Shown here: in pieces, positions 1-9,787 of the stretch
Numbering within the stretch: the first letter of the stretch is position 1
Layout of the letters: each line of letters opens with the position of its first letter
NCBI GenBank assembly: GCA_963837775.1
Contig: CAWIOX010000002.1
Location: 1-64,000, forward strand
Length of the DNA stretch: 64,000 nucleotides
DNA from: CAWIOX01 sp963837775
GTDB lineage: Bacteria > Pseudomonadota > Gammaproteobacteria > Burkholderiales > Burkholderiaceae_D
Reading direction: 5' to 3'
Position numbers and translations under genes: made by a program
The notes under the pieces: model-generated
Databases searched by the model: none
What the model was told of the DNA's origin: nothing
The model's input: the letters and a program-made list of their open reading frames with translations, nothing else

Positions 1-172
1 TTCGTTGAAATGGTTGGATACGGATAAAAAATCGTCAATAGTATGAAGATATTTTTTAATAAGTGAATATATGCCAAGTGGCGCGTTGAGCGGCATCCTG
101 GCCGCCAAAAATATACCGCTCGATTTCCGCCCTGCGCTACCGGTTTCCGTGGTGATCCGGAGTCGCCCGCAA

Positions 173-1063
173 TCAGCGCGACAGCGCCAGCCAGAACGGC
201 AGCGTGACGACCGACAGCAGGGTGCCGGCCGAGATGATGAACGCGACGAAGGGGCCGTTGCCGCCCATGCGGTTGGCCAGCACATAGGCGCTGGAGGCGG
301 TCGGCAGCGCGGAGAACATCACCGCGATCTGCAATTGCAGCGTCGGCAAGCCGAACCAGCGCCCGAGGCCGAACGCGATCAGCGGCAGCGCCAGCAGCTT
401 GACCGCCAGAAAATAGGCGGCGATGCCCTTCGACGCATGCAGCGCCGACAGTTGCAGGCCGGCGCCGACGCCGATCAGACCCAGCGCGATCGAGGCGTTG
501 CCCAGGCGCAGCAGCGTGGCGCCGATGAATTCGGGGACGGTGATCCCGAGCACATTGCACAGCGTGCCGGCGGCGGTTGCGATCAGCAGCGGGTTTCGCG
601 CCAGTTCCTTGAGTACGCCGCCATTCCTGTGCGCCAGCGCATGCACCGCCGCCATATTGCACAAGGGCACCGCGAAGCCGATGATCAGCGCCATCAGCGA
701 GGTGCCCTGTTCGCCGGCCAGACGGGAGGCGACGGCCAGCGCAATGTAGGAATTGAAGCGGAATGCGGTCTGCACCCCCGACTCGAAGATCATCGGACCG
801 GTCTTGAACAGCGGCCTGGCCAGCCAGCCGAGCGCGATGCCGCTGCTGCAGGTGATGATGCCGATTTGCAGCAGCTTGCCGGTGGCGTTGAAATCGAACG
901 GCGCGCGCGAGGTCGAGTAGAACAGCAGCGCCGGAAACAGCACGAAATACACGATCCGGTCGATCCCGGCCCAGAATTCGATGCCCCAGTTGGTGCGGCG
1001 CTTGAGCAGGAAGCCGATCAGGATCAGCGCGAAATCGGGGAACAGCAGGGTGATGATCGACAT
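173..1063 (-). CDS. AEC family (auxin efflux carrier-type) transporter
   Basis: Predicted inner-membrane carrier of the AEC family, whose bacterial members move malonate, malate and other small organic anions. The 296-residue product is almost entirely hydrophobic, with about ten predicted membrane segments. It opens with a helix containing LFPDFALILIGFLL, followed by the charged KRRTNWG loop and a second helix with VLFPALLF, the usual AEC N-terminal layout; the length is also normal. It is transcribed away from lemA, with 165 bp between the two starts. No enzyme or regulator is linked to it, so the substrate cannot be inferred. The family call is firm; the transported compound is unknown. 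Confidence 0.85.
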   Translation of the reverse strand: MSIITLLFPDFALILIGFLLKRRTNWGIEFWAGIDRIVYFVLFPALLFYSTSRAPFDFNATGKLLQIGIITCSSGIALGWLARPLFKTGPMIFESGVQTAFRFNSYIALAVASRLAGEQGTSLMALIIGFAVPLCNMAAVHALAHRNGGVLKELARNPLLIATAAGTLCNVLGITVPEFIGATLLRLGNASIALGLIGVGAGLQLSALHASKGIAAYFLAVKLLALPLIAFGLGRWFGLPTLQLQIAVMFSALPTASSAYVLANRMGGNGPFVAFIISAGTLLSVVTLPFWLALSR

Positions 1064-1228
1064 GGGGGGCGTGCGTTAATGGCTGGAAACGGCGAAGGGA
1101 CTCATTCTAGGCTGTTCGGCGAAGATGATGTCAACCTGGTCGAACTCATTTTTTTGCAGCAGTGCAATAAGGTAATGCTATATTTGTCCGCTGGACATGT
1201 GTCCTGCTGCTTTGTTATTGGGGGAACC

Positions 1229-1817
1229 ATGATTGCAGGTTTTATTTTCCTGGGTATTATTTTTCTGGCGGTGTTGTGGGTGGTCGGCGCTTACAACAAT
1301 CTGGTCAGTTTTCGCAACCGCTTCAAGAACGCGTTTGCGCAAATCGATGTGCAACTGAAGCGCCGCTATGATCTGATTCCGAACCTGGTGGAAACCGCCA
1401 AGGCCTACATCAAGCATGAGCGCGAGACGCTGGAAGCGGTGATTGCCGCCCGCAATCAGGCTGTCACGGCCAATGCCAGGGCGGCGCTCGATCCGACCGA
1501 TGCCCGCGCGGTGCATCAGATGGCCGCCGCCGAAGGTACGCTGTCTTTTCGCTCCAAGCTGTCGGCGCTGTCCGAAGCGTATCCGGACCTGAAGGCGAAT
1601 CAGACCATGACGCAAGTTGTCCGAGGAATTGAACAGCACCGAAAACCGGATCGCCTTTTCGCGCCAGGCATACAACGATAGCGTGATGCAGTACAACACC
1701 GCGATCGAGCAATTTCCCGGTTCGCTGATTGCCAACATGTTTGCGTTCAGGGCGGCCGAATTGCTGGAAGCGACCGAGGCGCCGGAAGAGCGCAAGGCGA
1801 TCCGGGTTTCGTTCTGA
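1229..1817 (+). pseudogene. lemA: LemA family protein (one frameshift)
   Basis: LemA proteins are small membrane-anchored, coiled-helix proteins of uncertain role, often encoded beside membrane peptidases, as here. The start is ATG 1229. Residues about 3-20 form the single N-terminal membrane helix, then comes the family signature YNNLVSFRNRFKNAFAQID and QLKRRYDLIPNLVETAKAY. The frame breaks near 1613: the first frame reads NQTMTQ, and the second continues LSEELNSTENRIAF and ends at 1817. Removing one base there restores a 195-residue protein of normal length with no other defect, so a sequencing insertion is more likely than real loss. It lies 47 bp before the M48 peptidase gene, and the two probably form an operon. 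Confidence 0.85.
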
Positions 1818-1864
1818 TGCTGCGTGCGATGCGCGCGGTTTTTTGAACGAACTGAACCAACTGC

Positions 1865-3845
1865 ATGAATTTCTTCGAACAACAAGACCAGGCGCGACGC
1901 CAGACCAGAACGCTGGTGATCCTGTTCGTGCTGGCGGTGATCGCGATCGTGCTGGCCGTCAATCTGGTGGCGGCGCTGCTGTGGACCTGGGGCCATCCTT
2001 CGATCAATGCGCAGCTGTATCCGCGCGGCTTTTTCCTGGCCAATACCGGCATCACCATCGGCCTGATTGTCGGCGGCACCGCTGATCGAAATCGTCAATC
2101 TGCGCGACGGCGGCGAAGCGGTTGCGAAGATGGCCGGCGGCCGCCAGGTGTCGCCGGCCACCAGAGACGTGCAGGAGCGCCGCTTGCTGAACGTGGTCGA
2201 GGAAATGGCGCTGGCCGCCGGCATCGCCTGCCCCAAGGTGTATCTGCTGGAGCGCGAAGACTCGATCAACGCGTTTGCCGCCGGCTACAACCCGAACGAA
2301 GCGGTGCTGGCGGTCACGCAGGGCACGCTGCGGCGCCTGACGCGCGACGAACTGCAGGGGGTGGTCGGCCATGAATTCAGCCATATCCTGAACGGCGACA
2401 TGCGCCTGAACGTGCGTCTGATCGGCGTGTTGTTCGGGATCCAGATGATCGCCGGCTTCGGCCAGCATCTGCTCGATTTTGCAGCGAGAACGGGCGGCGC
2501 GCGCAGCCGCGACGACAAGGGACCGTCGCTGCAGGTCGTGATGCTGGTGCTGGGCGTGGCGCTGTTCGTGATCGGCTACATCGGCATTTTCTTCGGGCGT
2601 CTGATCAAGTCGGCGGTGTCGCGCCAGCGTGAATTCCTGGCCGATGCCAGCGCGATCCAGTTCACCCGCAATCCGGACGGCATCGGCAATGCGCTGCGCA
2701 AGATCGGCGGCCTGTCGCGCAGCGACGCAGCCGCTGCCAGCATCCACCATCCGAATGCGGAAATGCTGTCCCATCTGTTCTTGAGCGCGGCCAGACCGAA
2801 TCTCTGGTCCGGCCTGTTCGCGACCCATCCGCCGATTGCCGAACGGCTGCGCCGCATTTACGGCAGAAGCATCGACCTGCTCGATGCGCCGGAATTGCCG
2901 GTCGAATTTTCCAGCGCCGAGCAATTGCCCGACATTCCGTATGTCGCCTGCGGATTTACCGAGGCCGCACTGTGGCCGGTAGCAGCGCCGGCCGCCATGC
3001 CGCCGCGGAGCACCGTCAGACGGCTGCCGGGCGCAGCATCGTGCAGCAAGCCCGGCTGACGCCGGAATTGAACAGTGCGCTGCACGAGCCGCAGGCGGCC
3101 TGCGCAGTCGTCTATGCGTTGCTGTTTGAACCCGCGATTCCGGATAATCCGCAAGCCGCAGTGCTGCAGGCGCAGGCGCCGCAACAGGCGGTTTTTGTCG
3201 CATATCTGGCCGAGGCGATCGGCCGGCTGCCGCCAGGCGCGCGCCTGCCGCTGCTCGATCTGGCGATGCCGGCGTTGCGCCAATTGACGCAAACCGAGCG
3301 CGACAGATTGCTGCTTGTGGTCGGGCATCTGATCGCCGCCGACCAGCGCGTGACGCTGGCCGAATTCGTTCTGGAAACAGTCTTGTCGCGCCGCCTTGCC
3401 GCACATGCCGGGCGGGCGGTGCCGGTCAGATTTGCCAGCCTGGCTACCGCTGAAACAGGAATGCGCGCTGATGCTGTCGCTGGTGGCGCATGTGGCGGTG
3501 ATGGCGGCGCGGCAGGCGCAGGATCAGACTGAAACGGCGGCGCAGGCATTCATGCGCGGTGCGGCCCTGTGTCCGGAACTGCTGCTGAAGCCGGCCGACC
3601 TGTGCCGCATTGCCGAAGTCGGATTTGCCAAGGTCAAGGCGGCGCTGGACCGCGCCAATCAACTGGCGCCGCTGGCCAAGCCGGGTTTGATCAAGGCGCT
3701 GGTGGCCGTCGCCGTGCGGGATGGCAACGCGGTGCTGCCGATGGATATCGCCGATCTGCTGCGTGCAGTCTGCGCCGCGCTGGAGGCGCCGCTGCCGCCA
3801 GCGGTCATCGCGGCCTATGCGGAGTGCGAACTGCTGGCTGGATAA
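1865..3845 (+). pseudogene. M48 family membrane metallopeptidase with long C-terminal region (three frameshifts)
   Basis: Predicted zinc metallopeptidase of the inner membrane, HtpX/M48-like. After two N-terminal hydrophobic segments come the zinc motif HEFSH (about residue 169, in VVGHEFSHILNGD), another membrane segment (LVLGVALFVIGYIGIFF) and the third-ligand motif REFLADASAI (about residue 255), followed by THPPIAERLRRI. A further 300 or so residues, rich in alanine and leucine and predicted helical, follow; I do not recognise that domain. The frame breaks at about 2080, 2980 and 3450, yet the coding character continues to TAA 3843-3845, giving about 660 residues in total. Three shifts in one gene could mean decay, but no internal stops have accumulated within the segments. 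The pairing with LemA supports a role in membrane protein turnover. Confidence 0.75.
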
Positions 3846-3991
3846 TGCGGGATAAAAACAGCGGGATAAAACCAGTGTGTCGAATTGTGCAAACTTGTAA
3901 GCGGCTGTAATAAACATGGTGCTGCTGGTGCTGCATGGCTACAGTGGAGTTGTCTCCTTGATTTTCCAACATCTCCTTAGATTTGGATTCC

Positions 3992-4023
3992 GCCCGCAGC
4001 CGTAAGGTTTGCGGGCTTTTTTT
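3992..4023 (+). terminator. Intrinsic terminator downstream of the M48 peptidase gene
   Basis: GCCCGCA (3992-3998) pairs perfectly with TGCGGGC (4010-4016) and is followed by a run of seven T residues. It can end transcription of the lemA-M48 operon 147 bp after the stop codon. The convergent thioesterase gene ends at 4050. Confidence 0.8.
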
Positions 4024-4049
4024 ATTCTTGCAGAAGTTGCTGTCCTTGC

Positions 4050-4496
4050 TTACTGACGGCGTAATTCCTTGCGCGCCTGTGCTGCGACGAAGCGCCGCTC
4101 TTCGTCGGGCGTCGAAGGTGCCAGAGGCGGCACGGCAGTCGCCTTGCGCTCCTCGTTGACCGCCACCATGGTGAAGAAACAGCTATTGGCGTGGCGTACG
4201 GTCTGGGTCTGGATATTCTCGGTGATGACCTTGATGCCGACCTCCATCGAGGTGGTGCCGGTGTAGTTGATGGCGGCCAGGAAGGTCACCAGTTCGCCGA
4301 CATGGATCGGCTGCAGGAAGGTCACCTTGTCCACCGACAGGGTGACCACATAGCTGCCGGCATAGCGGCTGGCGCACGCATAGGCGACCTGATCGAGCAG
4401 CTTGAGGATCGCGCCGCCATGCACATTGCCGGAGAAGTTGGCCATGTCCGGCGTCATCAATACGGTCATGGCAAGCTGGTGTCTCGGTAGGTTCAA
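4050..4496 (-). CDS. Acyl-CoA thioesterase (hotdog fold, YciA/ACOT type)
   Basis: Predicted cytoplasmic hotdog-fold thioesterase that hydrolyses acyl-CoA to free acid and CoA. The 148-residue length fits a single hotdog domain. The N-terminal half holds MTVLMTPDMANFSGNVHGGAILKLLD, with the VHGG segment before the long central helix, which is where YciA-type enzymes carry their active-site region. The following TLSVDKVTFLQPIHVGELV strand pair is also typical. It is monocistronic or weakly linked: the regulator gene on the same strand ends 61 bp upstream of its start. Chain-length preference cannot be told from the sequence. Confidence 0.88.
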   Translation of the reverse strand: MNLPRHQLAMTVLMTPDMANFSGNVHGGAILKLLDQVAYACASRYAGSYVVTLSVDKVTFLQPIHVGELVTFLAAINYTGTTSMEVGIKVITENIQTQTVRHANSCFFTMVAVNEERKATAVPPLAPSTPDEERRFVAAQARKELRRQ

Positions 4497-4557
4497 TTGT
4501 TTTCCAGTCTAAGATGGATTAGGGTGTCAAAAAGCGGGGAGTTGTTGCAAACATGCA

Positions 4558-5112
4558 TTACAGCGAGGCTGCCGCACGCGATGCCTGGTCGTACAGGCCG
4601 GACAGCATGCGCAAGAAGCGCGCCAGTTCAGCCAGTTCAAACGATTCGGTGCCGCTGCCGGTGAGATTCGATACCAATACCTGTTCCCGCACTTCGAAGT
4701 AGCGCTTGCAGACGTCCTGGCCTTTTTCATTGGTCGAATACAGGACTTCCTTGCCGCGTTTTTCGGTCTGCACCAAGCCCAGGTTTTGCAGTTTCTTCAG
4801 CGCGTAGTTCACCACATGGGTGTCTTCGATATTGAGGATGAACGCGATATCGGCCAGCTTCTTTTCGCGGGCACGATGATTGATGTGATGCAGCACCAGG
4901 ACCTCGGTGGTGGTCATGTCCTTGATCCCGGCTGCCGACATGCAGCGCACGATCCAGCGATCGAACGCGTTGCCGGCGATGATGAGTCCGAATTCGAACT
5001 CGCTCATCTCCGCACTTTTACCCGCCGCCAGATGCGCCGATGAGACGATCGGCGTTCTGAGGGGCTGGGTTGGGCCGGCCAGGGATGCTTTGCTCTTGGT
5101 GGTGTTGGTCAT
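4558..5112 (-). CDS. MarR-like winged-helix transcriptional regulator
   Basis: Predicted DNA-binding regulator of about 184 residues. The central part (GIKDMTTTEVLVLHHINHRAREKKLADIAF, then NIEDTHVVNYALKKLQNLGLVQTEKRGKEVLYSTNEKG) has the helix-turn-helix and wing pattern of MarR-type proteins. I take ATG 5112 rather than the ATG at 5139 because GGAG lies seven bases before 5112 while nothing like a ribosome site precedes 5139. The gene follows the 5-oxoprolinase gene by 33 bp on the same strand, so it is probably co-transcribed and controls this module. A candidate operator dyad lies at 8842-8860 in the divergent promoter region. The ligand is presumably 5-oxoproline or a related compound (inference only). 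Confidence 0.8.
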   Translation of the reverse strand: MTNTTKSKASLAGPTQPLRTPIVSSAHLAAGKSAEMSEFEFGLIIAGNAFDRWIVRCMSAAGIKDMTTTEVLVLHHINHRAREKKLADIAFILNIEDTHVVNYALKKLQNLGLVQTEKRGKEVLYSTNEKGQDVCKRYFEVREQVLVSNLTGSGTESFELAELARFLRMLSGLYDQASRAAASL

Positions 5113-5145
5113 ACTTCGCTCCGAATTGCACCGGCCCATTTTACG

Positions 5146-8100
5146 CTATGCGACTCCGAAGCCGCCACCGCCCGGCGTGGCAATCACGAAGATGTCATCG
5201 ACCCCCATTTGCACTTCGGCCGTAGGCCCCAACGGCTCCATTTGCCCCGTTGCGCGCAACACGTAATTGCTGCCGACCTGCGCTGCCTGCCCACCGGCTG
5301 CACCATACGGCGGCACGATGCGGTGGCCTGACAGGATGGCGGCCGTCATCGGTTTCTTGAAGCGGATCTTGCGCACCACGCCATTGCCGCCCTTGTGCTT
5401 GCCGCTGCCGCCGCTGCCCTGGCGGATGCTGAAGTCGTCCACCATCACCGGGAAGCGCAATTCCAGCACTTCCGGATCGGTCAGGCGCGAGTTCGTCATA
5501 TGCGTTTGCACCCCGGATGCGCCGTCGAAGTTCGGGCCTGCACCCGAGCCGCCGGCAATGGTTTCATAGTACTGGTACTGCTCGTCGCCGAAGGTGAAGT
5601 TGTTCATCGTGCCCTGTGCCGCACCCATCACCTGCAACGCGCCGTACAGCGCATCGGTCACGTATTGCGAGGTTTCGACATTGCCCGATACCACGGCTGC
5701 CGGATAGCGCGGATTGAGCATGCAGCCTTCCGGAATGATGATTTCCAGCGGCTTCAGGCAACCCTCGTTGAGCGGGATTTCCGCATCGACCAGGGTGCGG
5801 AACACATACAGCACCGCAGAGCGGCTGATGGAAGCCGGTGCGTTGAAGTTGTTCGGCAACTGCGCCGAGGTGCCGCTGAAGTCGATGCGGGCGCTGCGCT
5901 GCTGACGGTCAATCTTGATGCTGACCCGGATCACTGCGCCGTTATCCATCGGATAAGCGAAGTCGCCGTCTTCCAGCCCCACCAGCACGCGGCGTACCGC
6001 TTCTTCCGCATTGTCCTGCACGTGCTGCATGTAGGCGGTGACCACATCCTTGCCATATTGCTGCATCATCCTCGCCAGTTCCTGCGCGCCTTTTTCATTG
6101 GCGGCGATCTGGGCCCGCAGGTCCGCGATGTTTTGCTCGGGATTGCGCGCCGGCCACTGGCTGCTGGCCAGCAGCGCGCGGGTTTCCGCTTCGCAAAAGC
6201 GGCCGCCATCGACCAGCAGGAAATTGTCGATCAGGATGCCTTCTTCATCCACATGCGTGCTGCGCGGTGGCATCGAGCCGGGCGTGATGCCGCCGATATC
6301 CGCATGATGGCCGCGTGCGCCGAGGTAGAACAGCACGTTTTGCTGCGTTTCATCGAATACCGGCGTAATCACCGTGATGTCCGGCAGATGGGTGCCGCCG
6401 CTGTACGGCGCATTCAGGCAATACACATCGCCCGGCTGCATCTTGCCGCTGTTGCGCGCAATGACCGATTTGATCGAGTCGCTCATCGAACCCAGATGGA
6501 CCGGGATATGCGGTGCATTGGCGATCAGGTTGCCGCGGGCATCGAAGATCGCGCACGAGAAATCCAGCCGCTCCTTGATATTCACCGAGTGCGAGGTATT
6601 TTCCAGGGTCGCGCCCATCTGTTCGGCAATCGACATGAACAGGTTGTTGAACACTTCCAGCAGTACCGGATCGACATCGGTGCCGGCCGCCTTGCGTGAC
6701 GGACGCGCTTCCACCCGTTCCACGATCAGGTCGTTGCGTTCGGTCACGTGCGCCGCCCAGCCCGGCTCGACTACGGTGGTCGAGACCGCATCGCTGATGA
6801 TGGCCGGTCCCTTGATGCGGTCGGTGGTGCTCAGTTTGTCGCGCCGGTAGATCGGCGTCTGGTGCATCTGCTGCTGCGAGAACATCGGCGCCGTCGTTTC
6901 AGCTGCGCATGCGTGGTCGCGGCTCTGGGTGCGGAATGCGCCGTCGGCCAGCACGTCATCGGTTTCGGCTATCGCCTCGACCGACACCGCTTCCACCACC
7001 AATTCGCGGTCAGCCATCACGAAACCGTAGCGGGCCTGATGCTGGGCCTCGAATTGCGCGCGCATCGAGGTCACGGAGTCGTGCCCGACGATCATCGCCG
7101 AATCGGTGCCCTTGTAGCGCAGGTGGGCGCGCCGGATGGTCTGGATCGCGCCGGCAGCGATGCCTTGCGACAGCAATTCCTGTTCGGCCTTGTCGGCCAG
7201 CGTGTTCAACGCGTTCTGGATCAGGCCGACATTGTCGACGATCAGCGGCTGTTCGACCGAGGTTTCCCGCAGTGCGCGCTGGTTCGCCAGTCCCATGCCG
7301 AAGGCTGACAGCACGCCGGCAAACGGATGCAGCAGCACGCGGCTCATGCCCAGTGCATCTGCCACCTGGCACGCATGCTGGCCGCCGGCGCCGCCGAAGC
7401 AGCACAACGCGTAGTCGGTCACGTCGTAGCCGCGCTGCACCGACACTTTCTTGATCGCATTGGCCATGTTTTCGACGGCGATCTGCAAGAAGCCTTCCGC
7501 CACTTGTTCCGGCGAGCGCCGGCCCAGGCCGGCGGCTTCAATTTCGTCGGCCAGCGCTTCAAATTTGCTGCGCACGACATCGCGGTCCAGCGCCTGGTCC
7601 GCATGTTGCCCGAACACTTTCGGGAAGAACGCCGGCTGGATTTTGCCCAGCATCACGTTGCAGTCGGTGACGGTCAGCGGCCCGCCCTTGCGGTAGCTGG
7701 CAGGGCCGGGATGGGCGCCGGCCGAATCCGGCCCGACACGGAAGCGCGAACCGTCAAAGTGCAGGATCGAGCCGCCGCCGGCCGCCACGGTGTGGATGCT
7801 CATCATCGGCACCCGCAGCCGCACACCGGCGACGGTGGTTTCAAATACGCGTTCCAGCTCGCCGTTGTAATGCGACACGTCGGTCGAGGTGCCGCCCATG
7901 TCGAAGCCGATGATCTTGCCGTAACCGGCAATCTCGGCGGTGCGCACCGCGCCGACGATGCCGCCGGCCGGGCCGGACAGGATGCTGTCCTTGCCTTGGA
8001 ACAGATGGGCGTCGGTCAGGCCGCCGTTCGACTGCATGAACATCAGGCGCGTATCGCCCAGCTCCGACGCGACCTGGTTGACGTAACGGCGCAGGATAGG

Positions 8101-8775
8101 CGACAGGTAAGCATCGGCCACGGTGGTGTCGCCGCGTCCGACCAGCTTGATCATCGGCGAGACTTCGTGCGATACCGAAATCTGGCTGAAGCCGATGGCA
8201 CTGGCAATTTTCTTGATGATTTTTTCATGCTGGGTGTAACGGTAGCCATGCATCAACACGATCGCGATCGAGCGGATGCCGCTCTCGAAAACGGTGTGCA
8301 ACGCAGCGCTGATGGCGTCCTCGTCCGGTGCGCAGATCACCTCGCCTTGCGCATTGATGCGCTCGTCGACTTCAATCACGGTTTCATAGAGTTGGTCCGG
8401 CAGCACGATATTGCGGTCGAACAGGCGCGGGCGATTCTGGTAGCCGATGCGCAACGCATCGCCGAAGCCGCGGCTGATGACCAGCGCGCAGCGTTCGCCC
8501 TTGCGTTCAAGCAAGGCATTGGTGGCCACGGTGGTGCCCATCTTGACCGCTTCGATCTCTGCGGTCGGAATCGGCTGGTCGCGCGGCACGCCCATCAGGT
8601 CGCGGATGCCGGCTAATGCTGCATCGCGGTAATGGGCCGGATCTTCCGACAGCATCTTGTGCGTGATCAGTGAGCCGTCCGGACGGCGCGCCACGATGTC
8701 GGTGAATGTGCCGCCGCGATCGACCCAGAATTGCCATTTTTTGCTGCTTGCTTGATTTGTCGTGTTGCTGTTCAT
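5146..8775 (-). CDS. oplAH: Hydantoinase/5-oxoprolinase, fused HyuA-HyuB (probable ATP-dependent 5-oxoprolinase)
   Basis: Probable cytoplasmic 5-oxoprolinase, which uses ATP to open 5-oxo-L-proline to L-glutamate. The 1209-residue chain joins both halves of the family. The HyuA-like half opens with VDRGGTFTDIVARRPDG (about residues 17-33) and carries GFDMGGTSTDVSHY near residue 300. The HyuB-like half starts around residue 690 with DPVLLEVFNNLFMSIAEQMG and includes SGGTHLPDITVI, GARGHHADIGG and the C-terminal PGGGGFG. About 1200 residues is the usual size of fused eukaryotic-type oxoprolinases. ATG 8775 is chosen because GGAGACAAA precedes it. Its divergent neighbours are the DUF969/DUF979 carrier genes, a pair linked to 5-oxoproline transport, which favours oxoprolinase over hydantoinase or acetone carboxylase relatives. 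Confidence 0.88.
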   Translation of the reverse strand: MNSNTTNQASSKKWQFWVDRGGTFTDIVARRPDGSLITHKMLSEDPAHYRDAALAGIRDLMGVPRDQPIPTAEIEAVKMGTTVATNALLERKGERCALVISRGFGDALRIGYQNRPRLFDRNIVLPDQLYETVIEVDERINAQGEVICAPDEDAISAALHTVFESGIRSIAIVLMHGYRYTQHEKIIKKIASAIGFSQISVSHEVSPMIKLVGRGDTTVADAYLSPILRRYVNQVASELGDTRLMFMQSNGGLTDAHLFQGKDSILSGPAGGIVGAVRTAEIAGYGKIIGFDMGGTSTDVSHYNGELERVFETTVAGVRLRVPMMSIHTVAAGGGSILHFDGSRFRVGPDSAGAHPGPASYRKGGPLTVTDCNVMLGKIQPAFFPKVFGQHADQALDRDVVRSKFEALADEIEAAGLGRRSPEQVAEGFLQIAVENMANAIKKVSVQRGYDVTDYALCCFGGAGGQHACQVADALGMSRVLLHPFAGVLSAFGMGLANQRALRETSVEQPLIVDNVGLIQNALNTLADKAEQELLSQGIAAGAIQTIRRAHLRYKGTDSAMIVGHDSVTSMRAQFEAQHQARYGFVMADRELVVEAVSVEAIAETDDVLADGAFRTQSRDHACAAETTAPMFSQQQMHQTPIYRRDKLSTTDRIKGPAIISDAVSTTVVEPGWAAHVTERNDLIVERVEARPSRKAAGTDVDPVLLEVFNNLFMSIAEQMGATLENTSHSVNIKERLDFSCAIFDARGNLIANAPHIPVHLGSMSDSIKSVIARNSGKMQPGDVYCLNAPYSGGTHLPDITVITPVFDETQQNVLFYLGARGHHADIGGITPGSMPPRSTHVDEEGILIDNFLLVDGGRFCEAETRALLASSQWPARNPEQNIADLRAQIAANEKGAQELARMMQQYGKDVVTAYMQHVQDNAEEAVRRVLVGLEDGDFAYPMDNGAVIRVSIKIDRQQRSARIDFSGTSAQLPNNFNAPASISRSAVLYVFRTLVDAEIPLNEGCLKPLEIIIPEGCMLNPRYPAAVVSGNVETSQYVTDALYGALQVMGAAQGTMNNFTFGDEQYQYYETIAGGSGAGPNFDGASGVQTHMTNSRLTDPEVLELRFPVMVDDFSIRQGSGGSGKHKGGNGVVRKIRFKKPMTAAILSGHRIVPPYGAAGGQAAQVGSNYVLRATGQMEPLGPTAEVQMGVDDIFVIATPGGGGFGVA

Positions 8776-8841
8776 TTTGTCTCCGTTATGTTGCACTGCA
8801 CTAAAGATATTTAAATTAATACTGGCATATCGTTCACATAA

Positions 8842-8860
8842 TGTAGATAATTTATCTGCA
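8842..8860. promoter_or_regulatory. Candidate operator dyad in the divergent oplAH / carrier promoter region
   Basis: The sequence TGTAGATAATTTATCTGCA is an inverted repeat centred on a single T, with one mismatched pair in nine. It lies in an AT-rich spacer between the divergent starts at 8775 and 9053, about 70 bp from the first. MarR-type regulators typically bind such dyads, and one is encoded in this module, so this is the best candidate site; the assignment is inference. Confidence 0.5.
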
Positions 8861-9052
8861 AATTGTCAATAAATGATTTTGTTTTTCTTCGAAATACACG
8901 AATATTGATTTTCGGAATGACTGGAAATCAATCGGTGGATGAGCTAAACAGATGACTTGCAGACGATGTGTGGTACTGGCCCGGTGCTGCTCGTAAAAAA
9001 ATAAAAAATGACCGGCGCAAGTAATTTCAATCATCCAGAAGGAGACATACTC

Positions 9053-9787
9053 ATGGAAACTGCTGTAAACCTTTGGCCGCTAATCGGCGTCGCCATCATC
9101 ATCGCCGGCTTTGTGCTGCGCGCAAATCCGGTATTGGTCGTTATCGTCGCCGGCATCATTACCGGGATTGCTGCGGCAATGCCGTTGGACAAGATATTGG
9201 CGACATTGGGCAGCGGCTTCATCAAGACCCGCAACCTGCCGCTGATCTTGCTGCTGCCGCTGGCAGTCATCGGCTTGCTCGAGCGTTACGGCTTGAAAGA
9301 GCACGCACAAGCGTCGATCGCCCGCATCCACTCCGCCACTGCCGGGCGCTTGCTGATCGTGTATCTGTTCGTGCGCGAGATTTCTGCCGCTCTGGGCTTG
9401 ACCAGTCTGGGCGGCCATCCGCAAATGGTGCGTCCTTTGATTGCACCGATGGCCGAAGGTGCGACCGAAAACCGTTACGGTTCGATCCCTGACAAACTGC
9501 GCTACAAGATCCGTGCGATGGCCGCCGCGACCGATAACGTCGGGCTGTTTTTCGGCGAGGACGTGTTCGTCGCGTTCGGTGCGATCGTGCTGATGCAGAC
9601 CATCCTGCGCGGCGAGGGGATCGAGGTGAATCCGCTGCATATGGCCTTGTGGGGGATACCGACCGCCATCTCCGCCTTCATCATCCATGCCTGGCGCTTG
9701 CGGCGTCTCGATGTGCAGATTGAACGCGAGCTGGGTGCGCAAAAAGCAATGAATCAGAATCCAGCTATCAAAGGAGAAGCAGCATGA
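9053..9787 (+). CDS. DUF969 family membrane protein (predicted 5-oxoproline transporter subunit)
   Basis: Integral membrane protein of 244 residues with about six hydrophobic segments (for example LWPLIGVAIIIAGFVL and LVVIVAGIITGIAAAM) and a conserved cytoplasmic stretch around SLGGHPQMVRPLIAPMAEG. DUF969 proteins are encoded as a pair with DUF979 proteins, typically beside pyrrolidone-carboxylate peptidase or 5-oxoprolinase genes, and the pair is now generally named a 5-oxoproline transporter on that context. The start ATG 9053 has AGAAGGAGA nine bases before it. The stop overlaps the next start by four bases (ATGA), which implies coupled translation and a two-subunit complex. Direct transport evidence cannot come from the sequence. 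Confidence 0.82.
   Translation: METAVNLWPLIGVAIIIAGFVLRANPVLVVIVAGIITGIAAAMPLDKILATLGSGFIKTRNLPLILLLPLAVIGLLERYGLKEHAQASIARIHSATAGRLLIVYLFVREISAALGLTSLGGHPQMVRPLIAPMAEGATENRYGSIPDKLRYKIRAMAAATDNVGLFFGEDVFVAFGAIVLMQTILRGEGIEVNPLHMALWGIPTAISAFIIHAWRLRRLDVQIERELGAQKAMNQNPAIKGEAA

Noticed and set aside
71..1681. 536-codon open frame reading into lemA
   Set aside because: Its first 380 codons are low-complexity antisense of the AEC gene; only the part from 1229 is real LemA.
5395..6699. Long plus-strand open frame opposite the oxoprolinase gene
   Set aside because: Histidine-, arginine- and glutamine-rich antisense translation with no domain; typical of GC-rich coding DNA read backwards.
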